Positions 25,788 to 33,015 of a stretch of DNA of 64,000 bases are shown here, piece by piece. The translations under genes were made by a program, and so were the position numbers. How positions within the stretch are numbered: position 1 is the stretch's first letter; each line of letters begins with the position of its first letter. The notes beneath the pieces were generated by a model that was not told the origin of the DNA, did no database searches, and worked only from the letters and a program-made list of their open reading frames with translations. Source of the stretch: Streptomyces buecherae (GTDB lineage Bacteria > Actinomycetota > Actinomycetes > Streptomycetales > Streptomycetaceae); assembly GCF_014295035.1 (NCBI RefSeq), contig NZ_CP060404.1, positions 2,506,501 through 2,570,500 of the forward strand, written 5' to 3'.

Positions 25788-26326
25788 GGAGAGGCCCCGA
25801 GCGCGATGGCGGCGGGGCGGTGGAGCGCTGAAAGAGCTGTTCCGGCTCCCCTCAGCCCCGCTCGTACGAGACGAGCGGAGGAGGCAATCGGCCGCAGACA
25901 ACTGCGGTGGATGAGTGGTCTCTTTCGGGGACGCGGCTGCCGGATCAAGGAACAGCTCGCTAGGGCCCCGTTGTAGGCAGAGACCTGACCTTTCGGTCTG
26001 CCATCCGGACTGCCAAGGGATCGCCTGAAACAGACGACTGTCCGGTGCCCTCCCCCCGTCCAACGCGGGGCTCCTGGTCGTGCGCTCGCTCGGTTCGCTG
26101 ACGCGACCCGAACAAGAGACACATGTATTACGTGTTCCTCATCTTGCAGAGAGAGGTTCGCTCCGTCAAGCCCTTCGGCTTTTGATGTCTGCGAGCCCCT
26201 CGTGCTCGATGTACCTACAGCCTGGCGTCGGCGCGGCCGACGTTCGACTTCGCGGATGTACGGCTCGGGTCGTCCTTGGCTACCGTGAAGTCGTACCAAG
26301 TCGTCCCGACAAGGCGGAGGTTGGAC
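25788..26326. promoter_or_regulatory. Divergent intergenic region with promoters
   Basis: This is 539 bp between the minus-strand transfer operon and the plus-strand XRE-Nudix pair. No convincing gene lies here. It should hold the control region for transfer, with the XRE or GntR protein as likely binders. Composition is less GC-rich around 26100-26200. No clear -35/-10 pair could be fixed by eye. Confidence 0.45.
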
Positions 26327-27094
26327 GTGGCGAACGAGCGACTGCGCGGCGCGATAGTGGACTTGGGCCTGACGCTCGATGAGGTCGCCCAGCGTCTCGG
26401 GGTCGCGGCCAAGACGGTCGAACGATGGATCAACGAGCCTGAGCGCAAGCCATACCGCCGCTTCCAGTACGCGACAGCTTCGCTTCTGAAGTGCGAAGTG
26501 TCGTACCTCTGGCCGGACGAACGCACATCAGCCGAGGTCACCGCGTCCGGCAACGCGGAGTTGGTCAGGCTCTATCCACACCGGTCTGTCGTGATGCAAA
26601 CCCTCTGGACGAACCTCTACTCCAAGTCGACCCGTCAGTTTGACCTGTTGGTGTACTCCGGGTTCTGGCTCACGGAAGACGCGACGTTCCACCGCATCGT
26701 GAAGGAGAAGTCAGCCGACGGAGTGCCCATCCGCTTCATGCTGGGTGAGCCGACGTCGCCGGCCGTGGCGGTGCGCGGCGAGGACGAAGGGATCGGCGCG
26801 GCGATGGCAGGCAAGATCCGGAACGCCCTCATCAACTACGGTCCGCTCTTCGGCCTCCCTGGGGTGGAGTTCCGGCTGCACGGTACGACCCTCTACAACT
26901 CGATCTACCGAGCTGATGACGAGATGCTGACGAACGGGCACCTCTACGGCGTCGGCGCCTACATGGCCCCCGTACTGCACCTGCGGCGTGTGCCCGGCGG
27001 CGAACTCTTCGACGCCTACGCTGAGAGCGTTGAGAAGACCTGGGAATCGGCCCGCCCAATCTCGTCACCTGCCGACTGGGAAGGCACTGCCTGA
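26327..27094 (+). CDS. XRE-type regulator with phospholipase-D-like C-terminal domain
   Basis: This 255-residue protein starts at GTG 26327 behind GGAGG; an in-frame TTG at 26276 is less likely. The N-terminal HTH (about 10-40) reads LTLDEVAQRLGVAAKTVERW. The C-terminal region (about 75-240) has the fold pattern of PLD-like/DUF5919 proteins. No HxK motif pair is visible, so it is probably a sensor and not an enzyme. Such genes are standard AICE regulators next to a Nudix gene. It overlaps the Nudix start (TGATG). Confidence 0.78.
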   Translation: MANERLRGAIVDLGLTLDEVAQRLGVAAKTVERWINEPERKPYRRFQYATASLLKCEVSYLWPDERTSAEVTASGNAELVRLYPHRSVVMQTLWTNLYSKSTRQFDLLVYSGFWLTEDATFHRIVKEKSADGVPIRFMLGEPTSPAVAVRGEDEGIGAAMAGKIRNALINYGPLFGLPGVEFRLHGTTLYNSIYRADDEMLTNGHLYGVGAYMAPVLHLRRVPGGELFDAYAESVEKTWESARPISSPADWEGTA

Positions 27095-27567
27095 TGAGCC
27101 GCATCGACTACTTCCGCGACCCGAAGGCCCCTCAGGCCAATTCAGTGGTGCCCTCGGTCACCGCAGTGGTACGAGACGACTCGGGGCGGTTGCTGCTCAT
27201 CCACAAGACGGACAACGATCTGTGGGCACTGCCCGGCGGTGGCCACGACATCGGCGAGCGCATCGGTGACACCGTCGTCCGAGAGGTCGCGGAAGAGACC
27301 GGCATTGCCGTTGAGGTAGACAGCATCGTGGGGCTCTACACCGACCCTGAACACGTACTGGCGTACGACGACGGAGAGGTCCGGCAACAGTTCTCCATCT
27401 GCTTCCGAGCCCACCCCGTCGGTGGTTCCCTGCGTACGAGCAGCGAGTCAAAAGAGGTCCGCTGGGTTGACCCAACGGACCTTGACGGGCTGGACATTCA
27501 CCCGTCGATGATGCTGCGCATCCGCCACGGTCTCGACGACACGCGGCGAGAGCCCTACATCGGCTGA
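27094..27567 (+). CDS. Nudix hydrolase
   Basis: This 157-residue protein has an intact Nudix box (GGHDIGERIGD followed by REVAEETGI, about residues 48-71), which binds Mg2+ and cleaves nucleoside diphosphate derivatives. Nudix genes recur on AICEs and may cleanse or consume a signalling nucleotide. It is coupled to the upstream XRE gene. Its last 13 bp overlap the convergent HD gene. The substrate is unknown. Confidence 0.9.
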   Translation: MSRIDYFRDPKAPQANSVVPSVTAVVRDDSGRLLLIHKTDNDLWALPGGGHDIGERIGDTVVREVAEETGIAVEVDSIVGLYTDPEHVLAYDDGEVRQQFSICFRAHPVGGSLRTSSESKEVRWVDPTDLDGLDIHPSMMLRIRHGLDDTRREPYIG

Positions 27568-28124
27568 CTGTCGGCAGAGACCTGCGCCAGCCGGCCGTCA
27601 ACACGCTTCGCCGCCGCATGGATCTCGGGTGCCGCACGCTGGATGAACCGCCCGACGATGGTGTCCGGGCCGTACCGCTGCACGATCTCGTCCAACCGCT
27701 CGGTCGAGGTGGTCAGCGTCCCATCAGGCGTCGTCGTCATGTCGCAGTACAGCAGAGCGTCGACCAGGTCCGGACGCTCTAGCTCGAACTCCCCCTCAAG
27801 CTCCTGCCTCAGCCCGCGCTCCTCGGCTTCCAGCAGGGCGCAGGAGTGGTGGGCCACGAGACGAACAACCCTCTCGTCTGCCTTCTCCTGGTCTCGGAGG
27901 AACCGCGCACCGTCCAGGGGGTGAAAGCCGGTCGTGGCGATGGCCGGCGAGTACCCGATGTCATGCAGCACCGCGGCGGCCTCAAGCAACTCGGCATCGT
28001 CCCCCATGATCGGGCCCAAGGAGCGAGCGCGCTTGGCGACCCCCAGCGAGTGCGCCCACCGGCGCGGGAGCGGATCAGACAGCAGCGATTCGGAGAGCGA
28101 GTACGCCCACTCAGTCAGTCCCAT
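27555..28124 (-). CDS. HD-domain phosphohydrolase
   Basis: This 189-residue protein has an HD metal site: H in RRWAHSLGVAKRA, the HD pair in AVLHDIGYSP (about residue 53), H in LVAHHS and D in LLYCDMTTTPDG. Such enzymes hydrolyse nucleotides or cyclic nucleotides. It follows the GntR gene by 11 nt, so the two form an operon. Whether it acts on the nucleotide made by the element's GGDEF protein is only a guess. Confidence 0.82.
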   Translation of the reverse strand: MGLTEWAYSLSESLLSDPLPRRWAHSLGVAKRARSLGPIMGDDAELLEAAAVLHDIGYSPAIATTGFHPLDGARFLRDQEKADERVVRLVAHHSCALLEAEERGLRQELEGEFELERPDLVDALLYCDMTTTPDGTLTTSTERLDEIVQRYGPDTIVGRFIQRAAPEIHAAAKRVDGRLAQVSADSQPM

Positions 28125-28135
28125 GGCGGCTAAGA

Positions 28136-28582
28136 CTACGGCCGCGCGGTGGGCGTCGGCAGAGCGCGCACGGTGCGGCCCTTACCGTGGACCGTGGCGA
28201 GCAGGCCGTTTCCCTCCATCTGAGCGAGCACACGACGCACAGCGGTGCGGGAGGTCCCGAACCGCTCGCACAGCTTCGCCTCGGAGGGATAGGTGTCGCC
28301 CACCGCGAGGGAGTCCTCTGCAATCAAGTCCGTCATCCGCTGTGCCAAAGAACGTCGGTCACCGCTTTGGAGGACGCGCCAACCGATGCCGGGGGCCGAT
28401 TCAACGACACCGTCGGCCTCCAGCACCTTCAGAGCACGGCGGACGGTATTCCGCGAGACGCCATGTGCCTGCATGAGGGCAGCCTCAGACGGCAAGGCAC
28501 TCACCCCGTCACGCGACTCGATCTGTTGGCGCAACGCCTCAGAGACTTGCAGATACGTGCCGCGCGGACTCGCTTGTGGCAC
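28136..28582 (-). CDS. Tandem GntR winged-helix regulator
   Basis: This 148-residue protein is two GntR DNA-binding domains in a row. The first is about 5-68 (LPSEAALMQAHGVSRNTVRR) and the second about 78-140 (YPSEAKLCERFGTSRTAVRR). It has no ligand-binding domain. It starts at GTG 28582 behind GGGGAGG. AICEs of the pSAM2 type use a GntR repressor (KorSA) to keep transfer off, and this may be the functional counterpart. Two half-site readers in one chain suggest it binds direct or inverted repeats as a monomer. Confidence 0.85.
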   Translation of the reverse strand: MPQASPRGTYLQVSEALRQQIESRDGVSALPSEAALMQAHGVSRNTVRRALKVLEADGVVESAPGIGWRVLQSGDRRSLAQRMTDLIAEDSLAVGDTYPSEAKLCERFGTSRTAVRRVLAQMEGNGLLATVHGKGRTVRALPTPTARP

Positions 28583-28670
28583 AGCCTCCCCTTCCGCGAT
28601 CAGGTTGGACTCGGGCAGTCAAGAACAAGCTTCCCACGTCCACTCGACTCCAAGGCAGCAACCTCGGGGC

Positions 28671-29027
28671 TTAAGACCTCGGATTTTCGACCGTAAACCA
28701 GCGATCTTCGAATGTGGCGCGGTCACGCCCGTAGTGCCGTCTCTTGAACTGGCCAAGCGCGGCCTGCCATTGACTCAGAAGCAGGACTACGTCACTGTTC
28801 TGCGGCAAGGTATCTTCGTCCAGCTTCTCGATAAAATCCCGACTCGGATCGTCGCCGAGAACTTTAAGGAGTTCATCCAAGAGCCTATTAATGTTCCTAA
28901 TTTTCAGCGAATTGACAATGCCATCCTGCTTTTTCTTTGAAAGGTCACTCATCTCCCTATGAGCGGCCGTCAGCATTGGAACTAGACGGTCGTACGTTTC
29001 AGCCTGCTCTTCAGTTGGCTGGGCCAT
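28671..29027 (-). CDS. 118-aa partner of the nuclease-like cargo gene
   Basis: This small, charged, helical protein (MAQPTEEQAETYDRLVPML...) is not a family I recognise. It starts 11 nt after the stop of the 483-aa nuclease-like gene behind GGAGGAG, so the two are cotranscribed. Base composition is clearly AT-richer than the AICE backbone. It could be an antitoxin, immunity or regulatory subunit. Confidence 0.68.
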   Translation of the reverse strand: MAQPTEEQAETYDRLVPMLTAAHREMSDLSKKKQDGIVNSLKIRNINRLLDELLKVLGDDPSRDFIEKLDEDTLPQNSDVVLLLSQWQAALGQFKRRHYGRDRATFEDRWFTVENPRS

Positions 29028-29038
29028 TGCGACTCCTC

Positions 29039-30490
29039 CTACTTCGGTAGAGTTCTAGTAAACTCTACATACTTTTTTCGAATAGCTTCAATCGGCCGAC
29101 GTCCAGACTCCATCAACTGAAGCATCAGCTCAAGGTCACTATCATCAAGACACAGCACTGCCGCCCGCTTGGACGAGTGCAAATCCACAATATTCTGGGC
29201 CACGTTGCGCGGCATGGGATTGCGCGCCAGAAGAATTCCGAACTTTCCGATCTCTTCGTCATCCAAATAGCGGTACAGCTGATTCACATGCTCAGTTTCC
29301 AAGGACCGCACGTTCTTCAATTCGACGACGATCTGGCGAGCTCCGTACTGATCTCGCAAATCACCCAGGAAAGCAGTCTTTCTGTCGTTGTGGAAGATCA
29401 CGTCACGAATATGCGCCCCGCTTATCGTCCGAACTTGGTCGGCGGCGAGATCGAGCTCCGGATAGAGCAAGGAGGAGAGAAGGTCGAACGCCAGATCCTC
29501 GAACTGCTTGTCAGCGCCCCCTGTCTTACCTGTCGGCAACTTGCGCAGCTCAGCCAGCTTTCGTTGGAGCGTCGTGAAGCGTAGCGGCGTGAAGAGTGGA
29601 TCAGGAGTACAGAGCGAGGCATTGGCCTCTCGCGAAGCTACGTACGTCTGCACCGTGTCGTAGTGAGCGCGGTTATACGCCAGCACAGATTCTTTAGGTA
29701 CCGCCTTCCTGGATCTCCCCGGAGGAAGCACCAGGGGTGCATACGTACTCCGATAGTAGTCCACGTAATTAATCCACGGCAGGCGACGCAGCAGGTCGAG
29801 CGGGCAAAGAATTATGGGAGATCCATCAACGGGATTGTACGGAAGCTGGCATGTAAACGGAATCCAATCGAGCCGGTCGCCGTCCCAGCCAACCATTCTG
29901 AAGCTTCGAGTTGGAATGCCAAGCTGTCTCGCCTGCTGACCACTGTAGTCCGTAAGCCATTTCTTGAGGACCGAAGCAGTGATATCACTGATGCGATCTT
30001 CAGCGATCTTAGGCACCAGAAGCGCGAGCAGCTCAATATGATTAATTCCGCCTGCATTGAGCTGCGGAGTGTCACGGAAAGTATCGGTAATGGCAGCCCT
30101 CAAGGCTGGCCCCAGAGCAGATCCCCTCTTTGTTCCAGCCGCATATCCGAGCCCTAGCTCCACAGGCTCCGCAACCTCGGAGAGAAGTAGCCGTGCCCGC
30201 GTCTCGCCACCCCCGACAGATTCCGACCGAACTTTTTCAACAAAACTCAGGAGGATTTCATGCAGGGCAGCGTATTCTACGCTTTCTGACTTCCACAGAA
30301 GGAATGGGTCAATCGAGAGCGGAAGATCCTCCTTGAGATGCGGGATGACAAAGCTCACCTCATCCTGGCGGATCGTCAAGTCGAAAACATCGCTCAGTCG
30401 CGGATTAATGGTTCCGCTGTCGCTTCCTCTGCCTGCTTCCGCAACGTCGTCGGTCGCTGCAGGCTCCTCTTCGTGATCATTCGCAGACAT
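29039..30490 (-). CDS. Putative restriction-like nuclease (cargo)
   Basis: This 483-residue protein starts at ATG 30490 with GGTGGGG 8 nt upstream; ATGs at 30496 and 30508 are alternatives. The first 330 residues match nothing I know. The C-terminal region (about 355-440) has a PD-(D/E)XK-like pattern: an Asp in AHIRDVIFHND, another in FLGDLRD, and IVVELKN (about residue 390). A phage-defence or plasmid-exclusion nuclease is likely, with the downstream 118-aa protein as partner. AT-richer composition and position next to attR point to recent acquisition. Confidence 0.68.
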   Translation of the reverse strand: MSANDHEEEPAATDDVAEAGRGSDSGTINPRLSDVFDLTIRQDEVSFVIPHLKEDLPLSIDPFLLWKSESVEYAALHEILLSFVEKVRSESVGGGETRARLLLSEVAEPVELGLGYAAGTKRGSALGPALRAAITDTFRDTPQLNAGGINHIELLALLVPKIAEDRISDITASVLKKWLTDYSGQQARQLGIPTRSFRMVGWDGDRLDWIPFTCQLPYNPVDGSPIILCPLDLLRRLPWINYVDYYRSTYAPLVLPPGRSRKAVPKESVLAYNRAHYDTVQTYVASREANASLCTPDPLFTPLRFTTLQRKLAELRKLPTGKTGGADKQFEDLAFDLLSSLLYPELDLAADQVRTISGAHIRDVIFHNDRKTAFLGDLRDQYGARQIVVELKNVRSLETEHVNQLYRYLDDEEIGKFGILLARNPMPRNVAQNIVDLHSSKRAAVLCLDDSDLELMLQLMESGRRPIEAIRKKYVEFTRTLPK

Positions 30491-30748
30491 TGCCATTGCC
30501 CCACCCATCCCTGACGAGTGACGGCATGTTACCCGCGACCACTGACACCACACCGCGTACACGGCTGGCCAGCCCTTCGCTGCCTCGCCACAGCACCGCC
30601 GGCCACGCGAGTCAGCCGCCCGCCTTGTGCCCAGCAAGCTGAGTAACGCTCACCCAGCGCACGGTACGCGATAGAGATCAGCATCACCCAACAGACAGTG
30701 CGACGAAAGCGCAGGTCAGACTGCATTCTCGGGCACGCGTGGACATCC

Positions 30749-30791
30749 CCTCCGGAGCCGTGTGCGCAGGTTCGAATCCTGCCGGGGGCAC
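30749..30791 (+). repeat. attR core with tRNA-Arg 3' fragment
   Basis: This exact 43-bp copy of 12035-12077 marks the right end of the AICE. The sequence upstream does not form the 5' half of a tRNA, so this is only a remnant. Confidence 0.95.
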
Positions 30792-30824
30792 AGTGTGTAA
30801 CTGTAGCTGTGCAAGTGTGACAAG

Positions 30825-30860
30825 GACCCCGCCACCAGTGGAATCGCTGGGGGCGGGGTC
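30825..30860 (+). terminator. Original tRNA-Arg terminator, displaced by the AICE
   Basis: The stem GACCCCGCC / GGCGGGGTC is followed by TTT. It lies 34 bp past the attR core, where the tRNA terminator would sit before integration. Confidence 0.7.
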
Positions 30861-31240
30861 TTTGCGTTGATGGGTTGGCCGGCAGCGGGCTGCTCCGTCA
30901 GGCGGTGGTCTCGCCGCGTCGGCGTCGGTGGCACCGTGAGGGAGCCACGCGTCGGGACGGAAGCCGGACGGGGCAGAGGCATCCCGGACGGCCCTTCGTC
31001 TCCACGTGGTCCCGCTGGCGTGTCGTGGAGACCCCGCCCCGCCGGGGCGCCGCTGCTCGGCAACCAGGCAGATACGGACGGGTACGAGCCGTGGTGTTGT
31101 CTGACCAACCAGCCTCGCCTACGCTACGCAACAGTACGAACACCTCGCTGCGACCGACCGTGTCGGCGTGGCACCTCCTATGGCCGTCGCCCGGGTTTTC
31201 GGGGTCGGCCATAGCTGTTTCTGTGCTTGGGGGCTCGTTC

Positions 31241-32179
31241 TTGTATCTGTGCTACATCGATGAGTCAGGCACCGCTCAGGTTCTCAACCCTGACGTGCCC
31301 GACTCGGTTCCCGTGATGGTCATCGGCGGGTTCACTGTTCCGGAGGAGCTCCTTACGGCGCTCGCCTCGGACTTCATCGAGTTGAAGAAGCGGTTCCGAC
31401 CGGAGCTGCGTACTCGGCCCACCCTGCGGGACGTCGTGCACCACGAGGTCAAGGGCGAGACCCTCCGCAAGTCCTTCCGCCGCACCGGTCGCAAGCAGCG
31501 CCGCGCGGCGCACGGCTTTCTCGATCATCTGCTCAACTTGCTCGAGCAACACCACTGCACGGTGTTGGCTCGCGTCTGGGTGAAGCAGAACAGCGTCGTC
31601 TATGACGAAGAAGACTTGTACGCGTCTTCGATCGCCGTGCTCTGCAAGAGCTTTGAGAACTACCTCGCTGAACGGGCGGCCAGCGGAATCGTCGTACTCG
31701 ACAGTCGGAACCCGTCGGACAACGCCGGCAGTGTGCACGGCATCACCGCACGCAAGTTCAGCAAAGACGGTGATGAGCTACCGCACCTTCCCGAGTCCCC
31801 CGTCTTCGGGCACAGCAACACCCACCTTGGCCTGCAGATCGCCGACCTCCTGGTGTCCGCGATCCTGGCGCCCTCGGCCGCCGCCACGTACGCCGCGGAC
31901 CTGGTCGGCAACGTGCACTGTGATCCTCGCTTCGCCGAGGTACGAGAGCGGCACTGCCCGCGGCTCGGGAAGCTTCAGTACCGCTACCAGGACGGCCAGG
32001 GGAAGTGGACCGGCGGCATTGTGGTGTCGGACGCTCGGGGGCAGCAGTCGGCCCGCAGGCTGTTCGAGCCAGCCCCGCATGTGGTGAGGCAGTCGCTTCA
32101 CGACATCCAAGGGCACGCGTCGACCCGCGATCTGGCCGCCGTGGCCTCGTTCCCGGAGTCGGCGGCGCCCGCCCCGTGA
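31241..32179 (+). CDS. DUF3800 protein (putative RNase H-fold)
   Basis: This 312-residue protein probably starts at TTG 31241 behind GGGGG; GTG 31223 is an alternative. It opens with YLCYIDESGT, contains VIGGFTVPEE and ends its core with NTHLGLQIADLLVSAIL (about residue 195). These are the hallmarks of DUF3800, a family with acidic residues of an RNase H-like fold that is common in defence and mobile regions. An 8-bp inverted repeat (31178-31185 / 31207-31214) lies just upstream. It neighbours the DUF2075 cluster; a joint role is inferred from position. Confidence 0.85.
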   Translation: MYLCYIDESGTAQVLNPDVPDSVPVMVIGGFTVPEELLTALASDFIELKKRFRPELRTRPTLRDVVHHEVKGETLRKSFRRTGRKQRRAAHGFLDHLLNLLEQHHCTVLARVWVKQNSVVYDEEDLYASSIAVLCKSFENYLAERAASGIVVLDSRNPSDNAGSVHGITARKFSKDGDELPHLPESPVFGHSNTHLGLQIADLLVSAILAPSAAATYAADLVGNVHCDPRFAEVRERHCPRLGKLQYRYQDGQGKWTGGIVVSDARGQQSARRLFEPAPHVVRQSLHDIQGHASTRDLAAVASFPESAAPAP

Positions 32180-32791
32180 CGGGGCGGAGCGAATGGGTCC
32201 GCCGCAGTCCGCACGGTTCGCACGGGTTCGTCTCCGGTGCACAGGGCGAGAGGCGGTTGGCGAGCGATCACGACTGTGCGGTTTGTGGTGTCGCTGCCGC
32301 TCTATACGATCACAGGTGAAGCTTCTTGCTCATCCTCGGTCCGAGTCGTAGGGTCTCGTCCGAACAATTTCGATCACGACGGACTCCCACCGGGAAAGTC
32401 CCCCACCTCGAAATGGAGGGCCTCCGTGCCTTCGTCTTCCCCTTGCGCCTCGCATGCGCGCACCACTGGCCATCTGCCGCCAAGGTCCTCCACCGCGAGC
32501 CCGTCGCATGTGGCACGGTCTCTCGCCGAGCTGGCGCCCCACACGCCGTCCACTCTTTAGTTGTCGTCACGGTGATCATCGCCGGCTAGGCGCAGCACCA
32601 CGCAGAAACGTTTTCCTTTCGGATGCTCGAGCCCTGGGCGTCTCGGGAGAACCACTCGTCCCTGCTCCTCGCCTCGCGCCTTACTCGCCAACTCCTCGGC
32701 CGGGATAAGCGAGTTCCGCACATGCGCGACGACCACCTTGGCAGGCGTCCGAGCGTCTACCGAGCGGCAACACGCCTCGTCCGCTCACGTC
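32180..32791. other. No convincing gene
   Basis: This is 612 bp after the DUF3800 gene. Several short open frames occur, but none has family-like sequence, good codon bias and a ribosome binding site together. It may be decayed coding sequence or a spacer. Confidence 0.5.
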
Positions 32792-32820
32792 TTGACACGG
32801 TCGCGTGCCAAGCCTTTATC
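32792..32820 (+). promoter_or_regulatory. Sigma-70-type promoter for the DUF2075 gene
   Basis: TTGACA (32792-32797) and TTTATC (32815-32820) are separated by 17 bp, the best consensus-like promoter seen in the window. Transcription would start near 32827, giving a leader of about 190 nt before the TTG start at 33016. Confidence 0.6.
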
Positions 32821-32837
32821 AGCACAACCTGCAGGGC

Positions 32838-32859
32838 GAGGGGGCCGCGAGGCCCCCTC
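32838..32859 (+). terminator. Hairpin at the start of the DUF2075 leader
   Basis: This perfect 9-bp stem (GAGGGGGCC / GGCCCCCTC) has a GCGA tetraloop, about 11 nt after the predicted transcription start. It may be an attenuator of the helicase transcript, or a late terminator for DUF3800. Confidence 0.5.
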
Positions 32860-32924
32860 GGTCTGTGCAGAAACTGACCGCTCGTGCGCAGTTAGAGTGG
32901 TTGTCCCTTCATCAAGCGGCCCGC

Positions 32925-33009
32925 CGGGCTTCCCTTCCCCACTGGCGATATGTCCAGCGGCCTGAGGGACACGCCCCCACCCGCTCCAGTCGCATGCGTT
33001 GCCTGGGGG
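32925..33009 (+). promoter_or_regulatory. Shared leader motifs, nuclease-helicase A
   Basis: CGGGCTTCC (32925-32933), GGACACGCCCC (32967-32977) and a GGGGG ribosome binding site (33005-33009) occur in this order. The CCCCCA just after the second motif can pair with TGGGGG at the binding site. The same three elements precede the two paralogues. Confidence 0.6.
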
Positions 33010-33015
33010 TTCGCC

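Larger units (their letters stand above)
12035..30791. mobile_element. Actinomycete integrative and conjugative element (AICE) in tRNA-Arg
   Basis: A 43-bp exact direct repeat bounds 18,757 bp, which would excise as an 18,714-bp circle. The content matches AICEs: a tyrosine integrase and small excisionase next to attL, a replication module with iterons and primase-polymerase, an FtsK/TraB-type DNA translocase (double-stranded DNA transfer rather than a relaxase/T4SS), Spd-like small membrane proteins, a Nudix gene, and XRE and GntR regulators. All key catalytic motifs look intact, so the element may still be mobile. Right-end cargo (28671-30490) is AT-richer than the backbone. Confidence 0.95.

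Noticed and set aside
30749..30791. Second tRNA-Arg gene at the right AICE end
   Set aside because: Only the anticodon-stem-to-3' part is present. No acceptor 5' strand or D-arm precedes it, so it is an att remnant.
32237..32877. Several 80-110-aa open frames between DUF3800 and helicase A
   Set aside because: None combines a ribosome binding site, domain-like sequence and expected codon bias. They overlap one another in different frames.
32950..33015. ATG 32950 as start of nuclease-helicase A
   Set aside because: It lacks a ribosome binding site, falls before the conserved GGACACGCCCC element and adds 22 residues not matched in paralogues B and C. TTG 33016 is better supported.
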